Assembly (NCBI GenBank): GCA_951230915.1
Contig: OX579640.1
Coordinates: 25,502,981-25,566,980 of the forward strand
Source: Antitrichia curtipendula
Taxonomy: Eukaryota; Streptophyta; Bryopsida; Hypnales; Leucodontaceae
DNA: 64,000 nucleotides
Direction: 5' to 3'
Part shown: positions 25,027 to 34,959 of the stretch, piece after piece
Layout: each line of letters begins with the position of its first letter
Position numbering within the stretch: position 1 is the stretch's first letter
The notes under the pieces: model-generated
What the model saw: only the letters and a program-made list of their open reading frames with translations
What the model was told of the DNA's origin: nothing
The model's database searches: none
Made by a program: the position numbers and the translations under genes

Positions 25027-25555
25027 AGGCATGGTTAGGCCTTCTTGTGGGGGTGCTAACATGACGTGGCACTTGTACATTGGACACTGTATGCAAAACA
25101 TATGGACGGATGAAGTGTTTTTTTTTCAAACTTCATCCGTCCATTGCCGCTGAATTTGACGTTGGAATTTTAAGCACAAGACACTTTTGGGGTTGTGGGG
25201 TCTAAAGCATCTACAACGTGGTGCTTTTCATTTTTGCCAAAAATAGAAATTGAAAAGTGCCATTTGATGAAGGGGCACGTTTAGACTTTTGTATAAATAA
25301 GGAAGATTGAAATCCAAAGGCATGGGGTCCTAGGTCTTCTTTGCGGGAGTCCGAAATGATGTGGCACTTGGCGATCGGACATTCAATGCAAAAGATACGA
25401 GGGGATGAAGTTTGGTTGGGTCAAACTTCATCCGTCCATTGCCGCTGAATTTGACGTTGGGTTTTCAAGTACAATATACTTTTGGAATGCGGCGAAAAGC
25501 ATCTCCAAGGTGGTGCTTTCAATTTTTGCCATGAAGAATTCTCATGGAAATTGAA
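25027..25555. repeat. Direct duplication, offset about 305 bp
   Basis: CTTCATCCGTCCATTGCCGC occurs at 25131 and 25436, inside two related blocks that share GACGTGGCACTTG-like, GAATTTGACGTTGG and GTGGTGCTTT sequences. Each copy has an internal hairpin formed by GATGAAG and CTTCATC; in the first copy the stem is the 12-bp GGACGGATGAAG. The origin is unknown. Confidence 0.7.
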
Positions 25556-26156
25556 TGAATTTTTTTTTTTAAAAACACCTACAAGTTGTAAACGTTTGAA
25601 GTGCTTGAAATCCATGAAAAAATTAGTAACATGCAAGTGTGTCCTTGATGTTGTGGCGATTGAAGCAGTTTAGGGTAGTGAACACCTATTTGCTTGGGAA
25701 GTAATGCGGTGCATTTTGGTGGACAAACAATGGTCGGTTTAGAAATGGAATCGTCGTTGAAATGAAGCTCGGCCCTTTTGGGGCCTTTTAAAAAAGGTCT
25801 TTAGGGGATTGGGCTAATGATTTACGTATGGTTCTGGGTTTAGCCATTTTCAGGTTTAGGGGACGGTTTAGCGGTGCGCTTTGAAACGAGGTGCAAGGAG
25901 AATCAGCCTGGACCGTAAAAAATGGCTACCCACGACGGTTCCTAAATCCGTTTTGTGGGAAATCAATTAGAGCTTCAAATTAGAAAGGGGCAAATTTATA
26001 TTCATCCTCCAGTGGTGCTAGACAGTGGATTGAACGATTTTAAGAAGATGACTCCAATAAGATTGTCAATGGGGTGTCGACGATCATGGCGAGTGAAGAT
26101 GGCAGTTTAGGCGACGCTATCATTTTCAAAGCGCGACGGGGCAGTGCGAGTGACTT
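25556..26156. other. Intergenic stretch with scattered TTTAGG units
   Basis: No gene is seen. Several TTTAGG or TTTAGGG units occur (for example around 25670 and 25858). Otherwise the sequence is unremarkable. Confidence 0.4.
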
Positions 26157-26311
26157 TTCCTAAACCCTACGGAGCGGAGCGAGTAGGGTTTAGGCCTGTC
26201 GCGGAGTGCCGATAGGCACGTAGCTACAGTCCTCCGTAGGGTTTGCTGGAGGGGGACTGAGGGTTGATGGGCCAAGTTCTTTGGGTTTTATTTTGTTTTG
26301 TAACATTACAA
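26157..26311 (+). repeat. Direct repeat copy 1 with telomere-motif hairpin
   Basis: About 155 bp, repeated at 29512-29669 with close identity. It opens with CCTAAACCCTAC, a 12-base loop, and then GTAGGGTTTAGG, a perfect 12-bp stem built from the plant telomere sequence. It continues through TAGCTACAGTCCTCCGTAGG and ends in TTTTGTAACATTACAACA. It could be one of a pair of short terminal repeats. Confidence 0.8.
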
Positions 26312-26439
26312 CAGGGTTTAGGGAGAGAAATGAAAAACCACCGCACTGTTCAGGGGGCTTTAAGGAGAAGAAGGGTGAGCGAGGTCTAGGGGTCAGCAGG
26401 TGTCCCAAATTAGAAAATGAGGTATGTCGATGTCAGGTG

Positions 26440-28880
26440 CTGGGATGTATCGAGATCGGGGGCATCGAGATCTCGATATCGACGGTCTCGAGATCTCGCG
26501 GTTTTTAGGATGCACCACAAATTGACTTATTCAAAGGATTAAATACAGATCGGGAATTATTACAAGGGTTTAAACACAGATCGGGGTGACGATCATGGCG
26601 GGGACAAGAGGCGGTTTAGGCGACGGTGTCGTTTTCAAGGTCCAAAGGGGGGTAGTGCCAACGACTTGCGCGGTGTCTTCACTATTGCGCAGTTGAGGTC
26701 TTCGGTTTAGGGTGGCTTCGGGGGTGTATTTCGGTTGTTGGAAGAGATTCTTGATTTTAATGTAGATGGTCGATGAGACCGGATTTTTTAGCGGCTTCAG
26801 ATCACAGGAGCTCTCTTGGAAGTAAGCGGTTAGGATTTCGGGTCGTTTCACCCTGCTCCGTAGGGTGGTACAAAAATTTCCCGGGCTGCTATGGTTTAGG
26901 GAGAAGACGCCACATGAGTCATTGGCATTGCCACCATTGGCCAATCTAGTCACTTGCATAGCCACCCTCACCACCCTAAACCCGTAGATCAATGGGGTCC
27001 AGAGCTTGGCGCCGGAAGACTGAAACAATCTCGGGCTTGAAGAAGAGCCTAGAGGGCGCCATTATTTGCGTCGAAGGTGAAATCACACCAAACAATTCTA
27101 CGTTGCAATAGTTCTTCATTTTTGGGGTCGTTATAATTGAGGGAATAATGTAAAGAGATGTCGGTATTGCCATGTGACCGGTTTAGGCTCCAGTATAAAC
27201 ATAGTTAGCAAGTCGGTTTCACCCCATTTTTTACTGTTGGTGCTATTGGAACAAACACTTTATTAGTTTGCCGATGGTATGGCCAAATGATTTCTTGTAG
27301 GTATTGCAGGAGAATTGTCCAGCAAATGTTCACTACGACCCAGGAGTGGGAAGCATGTCGGCGGCACGGCCGAATGCTTGTTTCCATAAGTTGTGGATTT
27401 CAGGGTTTACTTTTCCTACTCATGATGTTGCATATATACTTCTGCGGTTTGGGGTATCCTAATATCATCCCTGAAATTGAGAATGGATTTGGCAATGCTC
27501 CGCACTTATCATCTGTAATCGATAGATGTTAGGTGCCTTAGCTTTCAGCATGCAAGGAGTATGTATGGGTTTAGGGCATCCCATTGTGTTAAATGATTTG
27601 GATTGTTGTTGTGCACTCCGAGCAACTATGAATGTGAAAACTCTGGAGCTCATCACTGCCGTGCACCTACCTATAGATCACAATTAGGTGTTATGATATC
27701 TTGATTTCGATGTCGACGGCATCGATATCTCAATATCGACGGCATCAATATCTTGAGGCATTTTGGATTTTGATGTCGGTTTAGAGATATATCGAGTTGA
27801 TGATAACAACATCTCGATTTTGATGTGGCAGGCATCGATATCGAAATCAAGAGTTCAGGTTGCTGAGATATCGACTGAGTGATATCAAAGATTGAAAACA
27901 TACCGGTTTAGGGTGATAGGGTTGAGGACACATATGAGGTCCGTGGGATGCTTGGGAACAGAGGTCTTTGAAGAAACAATGGCAAGAAATGGCTCTCCAA
28001 GGGTCCGGTGGTAGTACTTCATATGGTCGGGGACCGGAATTGATGGAGGCAATGGAGATGTTGAAGAGTGGGTCGCGCTCGTAGTATGTAGATTAGGACT
28101 TTCCCTACAAATATTGTGTGTTTCTAAAGGGTTATTGTACTCCCTGAACTGTAATCGGGCCATTTTGGGGATGAAGTGCATGCTCATTTTTGGCTTAGTT
28201 GTGAGTAAAGAAATTATAAAAGCAAATGATTCCCGGATCCACTGTAAACACTTGCATGGGCAACGCTTGATTCTCATGGACACGCTCAATTACCAAGTGT
28301 GGTTCGTGCAAGGGTTTAGGCTGGACCTAGGAATGGTGTTATAGGTAGTTTCCTTGCTCAAGTGTAGGCCAAAGTCCTAGTGGAAATGGCACAAGAAAGA
28401 TCTACTTTCTGGGATAAAACATCCCAGGACTCTTGTTTTATATGAATTTCAAAATTTATATGAAGTAGAAAATTCGATATACTGACGTCAATTGTTGGAT
28501 TATTTCAAGATCGATTTTGTTGTCGTGGCACATTGACATCTGGATATTGGTAGCATCCATATTCATATTGGTAGCATCGAGATATCGATATCTACTCCAT
28601 TTTAGTCTTTCGACATTTGTTATAACAACAAGTGAATGTACTCTTCATGAAAAGTTGCACACTAGGGGTTATAGATTGTGTGGATTTATTGATGTAGGCT
28701 TCTGAACAAAGATATCTCGATGTCCGGATATGTGTTTAATCTTTTTAGGGTCTCTCCATAATTCAGGACCAAAAACACCTCGAGATATGATTGCTCTCAA
28801 TATTCAGATATCGATGCATTCGACATTGAAATTGAGATATCGACGTAACCGATCTCGATATATCCCAGCCACTGACATCG
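26440..28880. repeat. Dispersed GATATC/ATCGATATC-rich clusters
   Basis: Short self-complementary motifs (ATCGATATC, GATATCGA, CGAGATCTCG) cluster at 26449-26510, 27694-27890, 28537-28590 and 28710-28870. A phrase meaning roughly 'GGCATCGATATCTCGATATCGAC' recurs in variants. Unrelated sequence separates the clusters. No gene is visible between 26.3 and 29.5 kb. Confidence 0.65.
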
Positions 28881-29511
28881 GGGTATCTAATTTTCTAATT
28901 CATGGTCAACTTAGAAATTTGGTATCTTTTTGGTTTCAATTGGAACGTTGCCGCCTCTAAACCGCCGCATTCTTCTCTGTAGAAAGATTAAATGTAAACA
29001 CATAGGATTCCTTGACATTGACACTTCGAGAAGAAGCAATTCTACAAATAGTGCTGCCAAGAAACCCCCTTCTCCATTCTGCACTTCCTTTGTTTTGTTT
29101 GCTTTGTTTACAATTGAGATATCTGGAAACATGCTTTCAAAGGTCATAGGGTTGAGGGTACAAGAAGAAAACTTCATACAAGGAAGAATGTGACGATTTT
29201 GGGGTGAACACGTTCCCATTGACAACAAAAAAGGATAATGGATTCTGAATCAGTTGAATTAGAAGAGTACACTGCTGAATCGACGACCTCAGCGAAGGTG
29301 CCCAAAGAATCACTGGGTGCCCCCCTCGGCCCTAAGTCCCAAGCAGGTTCACAATTTTGCCTCAACAGCCCAACCCAAAAAACTTTTGACCCCGCTCGAA
29401 GTCCGATGCTCTGTCTGGCCCGCAGTCCGATGCCCAGCCCGCCCGAAGTCCAATGTCCAGCCCGAAGAAAAAACAAGCTCGGTAAGAGAACCCCACGCAC
29501 AAGATGAACTC

Positions 29512-29669
29512 TTCCTAAACCCTACGGAGCGGAGCGAGTAGGGTTTAGGCTTGTCGCGGAGCGCGGATAGGCGCGTAGCTACAGTCCTCCGTAGGGTTCG
29601 CTGGAGGGGGAATACAGGGTTGATGGGCCGAGTTCTTTGGATTTTATTTTGTTTTGTAACATTACAACA
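29512..29669 (+). repeat. Direct repeat copy 2 with telomere-motif hairpin
   Basis: This is the second copy of the 26157-26311 repeat, 3,355 bp downstream and in the same orientation. The 12-bp CCTAAACCCTAC/GTAGGGTTTAGG stem and the TTTTGTAACATTACAACA tail are retained. A few substitutions and a 3-bp length difference separate the copies. Confidence 0.8.
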
Positions 29670-30159
29670 TTGAGAGGAAGAGAAATGAAAAAAAAAGCCT
29701 CTTGCTCATCCATCACAAAAGAGAACCCCGCAAGAAGAAGCTACCGAATTAAAACTGCACAAAAAGCGGAGAGGGGTGGTGAAGGTACGTCAGCCCCCGC
29801 CTCTCCCTACAACAGGAGTGGACAACGAATTACTCAAACGGAAGACGAGAAACATGACAACCGAGGAGAAGAATCAAAAGAAAACCAAGAAGAGTCACAG
29901 AATTACGCCGCTTGGTTAGATTCTGTGTACATTCTATTGTACTGGATGCACTAACTTTGTACGCCGGTTTAGGGCTGGAACATTTACAAAACTGAAATGT
30001 GGCTTCAAAGTTTGTCCAACTTGATAAAAAGCCACAACCAAAAAAATATTGTCGTGAGATTATGTACTATTTTAGTACGCACTAAAAATTGTGGCTTCCA
30101 CAAATGCATTTCAATTCACAATGCTGCCACAGACACTGGAAACTCACAATGCTACCACT

Positions 30160-30692
30160 TCAAAGAAGACGTCTTGGTGTAGAAGGGCGAGCGGGGATGT
30201 CGATCTTGAAAACGGATGGACCCACTAACCTGAATTGTATGCGCTCACCCTCACAAACTTTGTAGTGTTCTGTGAAGCGTTTGAAGCCATTCATGAACTT
30301 CACTTGTCGATGGTTGTTGCTGTAACATACCGCCACAGACACTGGAAACTGCAACTGCTCTCCAATAAGAGTGAGCACAGCCCCCTCCCGATACTCCAAT
30401 CCATAGTCCCGCACGAACCATGCAGGCACCGTCTGCAAAAGCACGCAAGTCAGTTAATATAAAAAAAATCTCCTAAAAATCTCCTACTTAATTTTCATGC
30501 ACATACCACACGGCGAGGTCAACTTACCAACGCAGTGAAGGAAGTTTTCTTCATGATCTTCTCAAAACTGGGGTATTCTTCCACTTCCCATGTTTCACTC
30601 CCCAAGCACTCCCCATGTTGCGCTTCCTCAGTGCGCTCCACTTTTGGTTTCAGTGGACGTGGTCTTCTAGTTGCATACTTCATCCTCGCCAT
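30160..30692 (-). CDS. B3-domain DNA-binding protein, two exons
   Basis: Exon 1 is 30692-30528, intron 30527-30433 (95 bp, donor TTG|GTAAGT, acceptor TTTTGCAG|AC), and exon 2 is 30432-30160, ending in TGA. Splicing joins PSFEKIMKKTSFTAL to TVPAWFVRDYGLE in frame, giving about 145 residues. The joined sequence follows the plant B3 fold from its first strand (PSFEKIM) through VPAWFVRDYGL, GAVLTLI, FMNGFKRFTEH and GERIQFRLVG to FKIDI. B3 proteins are plant transcription factors that bind DNA in the nucleus. This one is little more than the domain, with a basic N-terminal lead (RRPRPLKPK). The ATG at 30692 is the first in frame, with an in-frame ATG three codons later. Neighbours are repeats, so it may be a lone or captured copy. 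The frame and both splice sites are intact. Confidence 0.8.
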
Positions 30693-30699
30693 TTCGGAA

Positions 30700-31859
30700 G
30701 AGAACGAGACAAACTCTATGCAAGATGTGTGCAAAAATGTGCAAAAATGTGCAAGAATTGAGCATGCTGTAAGCCCTGGGGCTGCAATGAATAGTGTTCA
30801 AAGTGTACATACTGTAAAACCGCCTTTGACCACTACATTTTGGACAAATGTCATGAGATTTCAAGTATCCTACTTGTACTATACATTGAACGGGACAAAT
30901 GTCATGAGTAATCCACTTGAAACGACTTCTTAGACAATTTTGACATCATGTGAATCCAACGACCAGAAAAAACCGCAAGTTAGTTCAAAGTGAGCCGCTG
31001 GATTTGGGAAAAAACCCGGTTGGGATTTGAAGCCGGCTACATCATACAATACTTGCATGTATCGGTCTTTTTATTAAAAACATAAATTGGAAACCTGTGT
31101 TCTCAATTTGGAGGCTTCCATTGCAACTAAATCCTAAACCCTAAGTTTTGTTTTTGTTCTAAGCCATTTATTCAATCTGATTATAGTTTTTCAAAGAACA
31201 TGTGTGCTCAAAATGAGGCATTCTTGTTTCAATTAATGTTCTGTTCATTTAAAAGAAAATATTTTCATTTTATATGGCTCAAGTTTAGGGGTTTCATGAG
31301 AATAAATATACTTATTCTTATTTTCATGTATACAGTTCAATATTCAATTCATTGTTGTTTTTCTATGGTTCATGGTTCAGTATTTCCATTGTAAGAATCA
31401 GAATAACCAATCTCAATTGAATTTCCTCTTTCATAATCTCCAAAAATCTACTTTTGTTTTGGTATTGTTGGGGATTCAAGGAAAAAAATGGAGAAATGCA
31501 ATTAAAAGGAGTACTTTGCACCCCTCCCTCCTTTCCCTTTTATCTATAAAAATTTCAATTGAATTTGTCCCAAATTAAAGTAGAGGTGAAGGACATTAAA
31601 ATAAGTTTAGAACATGACATAGAGCATAGAGGACTCAAGTGTCTCATTATCCAATTTCATGTGTACAATTAGCCATGTTTGACCTCAGGGCTTCTTATAT
31701 TAGTTTATATATATAATTGGGGAGTCTAATGGTCATGGAAAATTAATTCAAAGGTCACCCAATTATATCTTTTAGTTACATCAAATGATCTTAAACAAGT
31801 TCAATTGACCTAGGCCGCTAATTGGACATATATGCATATTCTTTTTTTATGAGTACTCC
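30700..31859. other. Intergenic, no gene seen
   Basis: AT-rich sequence upstream of the B3 gene. It presumably contains that gene's promoter, but no element can be assigned with confidence. Short frames have no signature. Confidence 0.4.
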
Positions 31860-32460
31860 CTATAGGAAGAAGGCACGGGAATGCAGTGCATTCTGTGTAT
31901 TTCGTTACACCTTTTAACAAAGGGCTTACACAGTGTAAGATTTCCTTTGAGAATGCAGATCGACCTCCGAGAATGAAGGGGATTATAGGCCTATCTTGAC
32001 TGATTTTTCCTCCTCTTTCCAACGGGACTACTCTCAAGGTCTAATTCTTTACCGATTGAAAGTTATGGCCCTTTTTAGGTCGCAATTTTCTTTGCTGGCA
32101 GCAACTTTGGCGACCCAAATCTCATGCAATTCTTGCCCAATGCAAGAAATTTCAAGTTGGGTTCGGACCGATTTCGTCTCTTCTTTCTAGCGGTAGTGAT
32201 CTCGAAGGCTCAGTTTCAACCAATCGAAAATGAGAGGGGATTGAAGGTGGAGGTTTTCATGGGTTGCGGCAACTTCGGCAACTCGTTTGGCATCCATTTC
32301 TGTTCAATGTGATAAATTAGGGGGCGGGTCTTTACTGATTTCTCCTCTTCTTTCCAACAACGTAAATTACGCCTTCTAATTCCTCCACAATAAAAAATTG
32401 TGCCTATTTTTGGGTTTAGGGGTGTCGCGGCAACCATCCACCTAGGGTTGACAGCCTTAT
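31860..32460 (+). repeat. Copies of the ~170-bp family (short array)
   Basis: The phrases CTTTCCAAC, TCTAATTC and GATTGAAAGTTATGGCCC followed by TTTTTAGG are the same as those in the array at 42.4-43.56 kb. Both loci begin with a similar GAATGCA(G/C)..TGCATTC lead-in (31880 and 42400). Two to three eroded units are present. Confidence 0.7.
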
Positions 32461-32479
32461 TTCTTTGGGTTTTAGCAAA

Positions 32480-32900
32480 ATAAAAAATAAACTAAAAACA
32501 CCGGTGCACTCTTACACCATTACACCTTGTCATATCGGGGAGCTACATGACAACGAGGGGGTGTTGTAAATTCAGGTGTAATGGGTGGACACTGGTACAA
32601 TTCGGACCTTCGTTGGCCGGGGAGGTACACCCTTAGAAAGGTGTACGGGAGTGCACAGGGTCAACAAACCTACACCATTCCACTGCTAGGTGAGGATTTT
32701 ACACCAATGCGTGAAGTGTAATGGTGTACAGTTGCAGTGAAGGTGCACTCCTTAACACTCATGTACACCCTTCCACAAGTGTACCTCCTTGGAGCAAGAA
32801 GGTGTAAGGCGGTAGTAGGGTTTAGGGTAAGGATATAACACGGACTCAAGTGTAATGGGTAAACACCAGTACACCATCACACCTCATAACTTTTGACCGC
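32480..32900. repeat. Dispersed TACACC/GGTGTA motifs
   Basis: Many copies of TTACACC, TACACCATTACACC and ACACCGGTG occur without a strict period. They are the same words that make up the 57-bp array at 43.9-45.3 kb. No coding sequence is seen. Confidence 0.6.
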
Positions 32901-33769
32901 ACAATTAAAAAGTTATCGTATGACATGTGATTTTCATTGTTTGGTGGGCAGCTCAAAAAATTCTTAGGAAATCATTTTTAAGAAAATTGAAAATTTGAAA
33001 CCAATTTTATAGATCTATATATGCAACTTTAGGTCTGGAATTATTCCGTTTTGATTTATGATATCAAAATTATGAAGTGTTCTAGTTTGCAGGCAGTTGT
33101 GCATTTCCTACTCTAAAATAAACTTTGAAGTCCTTTATTTAATTCAGTTCAGGGTATTTTTGAAAAAAAATAAAAACATTGGGTGTAGATAGATTATTAC
33201 AACATTATCACCATTGGGATTGGCATTTTTCAATCCTATAATTAAATTCTTAACAATTTGGTGTTTGGAATCATTCTCTATTTTTTTCTACTTACTTTTT
33301 TTGTCCTATATGTTGTACAATTCCAAATGATCTAAACATTTTCAAGCATATGGCCAACTTGACTTCAAAAATGAATCCAAAGAGTAACCACCATTTCGGA
33401 CATTTTTGCATACAAATCAAATGTGACCTTGTGAAGTGCGGCTGCTCGGTTTTTTGTAGGGACAAAAAAAAGGCTTTGGCTCAATTTAAACACTAATATC
33501 TTGCAATCTACATGGTGGAAAATTCTGAAATTTTTTCCACACCTTTTCAAACCGGTTTACCACAAGATCCTACGGTTGCATGTGTCCAAAAATGTCTTTT
33601 TTCTGAAATTTGGTACTTGTATTTGAAATGGCAGTTTAGGAGCGGTTTAGGAGGGTACATAGTCAAAAACCTTTGGGGGTTATTGTGGAATAACAAGCGG
33701 GGTTTAGGCCATGAATTAATCTCCCAATACAAGTGAAAAAAATCAAATAAATGTAACTAAAATGGTCAC

Positions 33770-34625
33770 TGGGAGATCTACCAATAGAATGGGGAATAAA
33801 AGAGCCATGGGCTTAGAAGGGCCATCCAATCGGGAGATCCGCCAATTAAAAGGAGAAAAATGAGCACAGGTGAGGGGAAAAGGCTCATTCCATCGGGAGA
33901 TCCGCCAATAGAAAGGAGGATAATGAGCATAGGTGAGGGCATCCCATCGGGAGATCCATGGATAGAAAGGAGAAAAATGAGTATAGGAGGGGAAGAAGGC
34001 TCATCCCATCGGGAGATCCGCAGATAGAAAGGAGAAATATGAGCATAGGTGGGGGAAGATGGCTCATCCCATCGGGAGATCCGCCGATAGAAAGGAGAAT
34101 AATGAGCACAGGGGAGAGAGAAGGCTCATCCCATCGGGAGATCCGCCGATAGAAAGGAGAATAATGAGCACAGGGGGGGGGAGAAGGCTCATCCCATCGG
34201 GAGATCCGCCGATAGAAAGGAGAATAATGAGCACAGGTGAGGGGAGAAGGCACATCCAATCGGGAGATTCGCCGATAGAAAGGAGAAAAATGAGCACAGG
34301 TGGGGGAGAAAGCTCATCCCATCGGGAGATCCGCCGATAGAAAGGAGAATAATGAGCACAGGTGGGGGAAGAAGGCTCATCCCATCGGGAGATCCACGGA
34401 TAGAAAGGAAAAAAATGAGCACAGGGGGGAGAGAAGGCTCATCCCATCGGGAGATCCGCCGATAGAAAGGAGAATAATGAGCACAGGGGGGGGAGAAGGC
34501 TCATCCCATCGGGAGATCCGCCGATAGAAAGGAGAAAAATGAGCACAGGTGGGGGGAGAAGGCACATCCCATCGGGAGATCCGTCGATAGAAAGGAGAAA
34601 ATGAGCACGGGTGGGGGAAGGAGAA
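33770..34625. repeat. 62-63-bp minisatellite, about 13-14 units
   Basis: The unit carries CATCGGGAGATCCGCCGATA then GAAAGGAGAATAATGAGCAC and a G-rich tract of variable length. Anchors at 33945, 34007, 34070, 34132 and 34195 show a 62-63-bp step. Overlapping frames on both strands (SIGGSPDGMS..., RREIRR...) come from the repeat and are not genes. Confidence 0.95.
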
Positions 34626-34959
34626 AGGCTTCTAGAAAATGGCGTCCGAATCAACAAAAGATGAACATTTTCTTATTGATTTGAATACAGCATTGACTGC
34701 TTTCACATATAGATGTGAAATATGTAGATGTTGATGAAGAACGCATCATATTTTTGTTGATTTGGGTGTGACATATTGGTTGGCAAATGGAACTAATTTT
34801 TATTGATCCAAGAACATATCAATCTCACTTGGGTATCAAACAAGGCTTCTCCAGATATCAAACCGGTCATCCTTAAGTATCAAACATGATCATACGCAAA
34901 GTCTGTCTTCTGTTGTTAGGTACTTTGCATTTCAAGATTACGCCATCTTTGATTCTTGC

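Noticed and set aside
26570..27028. 152-codon minus-strand frame
   Set aside because: No domain, internal TTTAGGG/CCCTAAA units, and a composition like neighbouring non-coding DNA. Probably a chance frame.
33885..34660. Overlapping open frames of 60-124 codons on both strands
   Set aside because: They read through the 62-63-bp minisatellite and repeat the same peptide. The frames exist on both strands at once, so they reflect the repeat.
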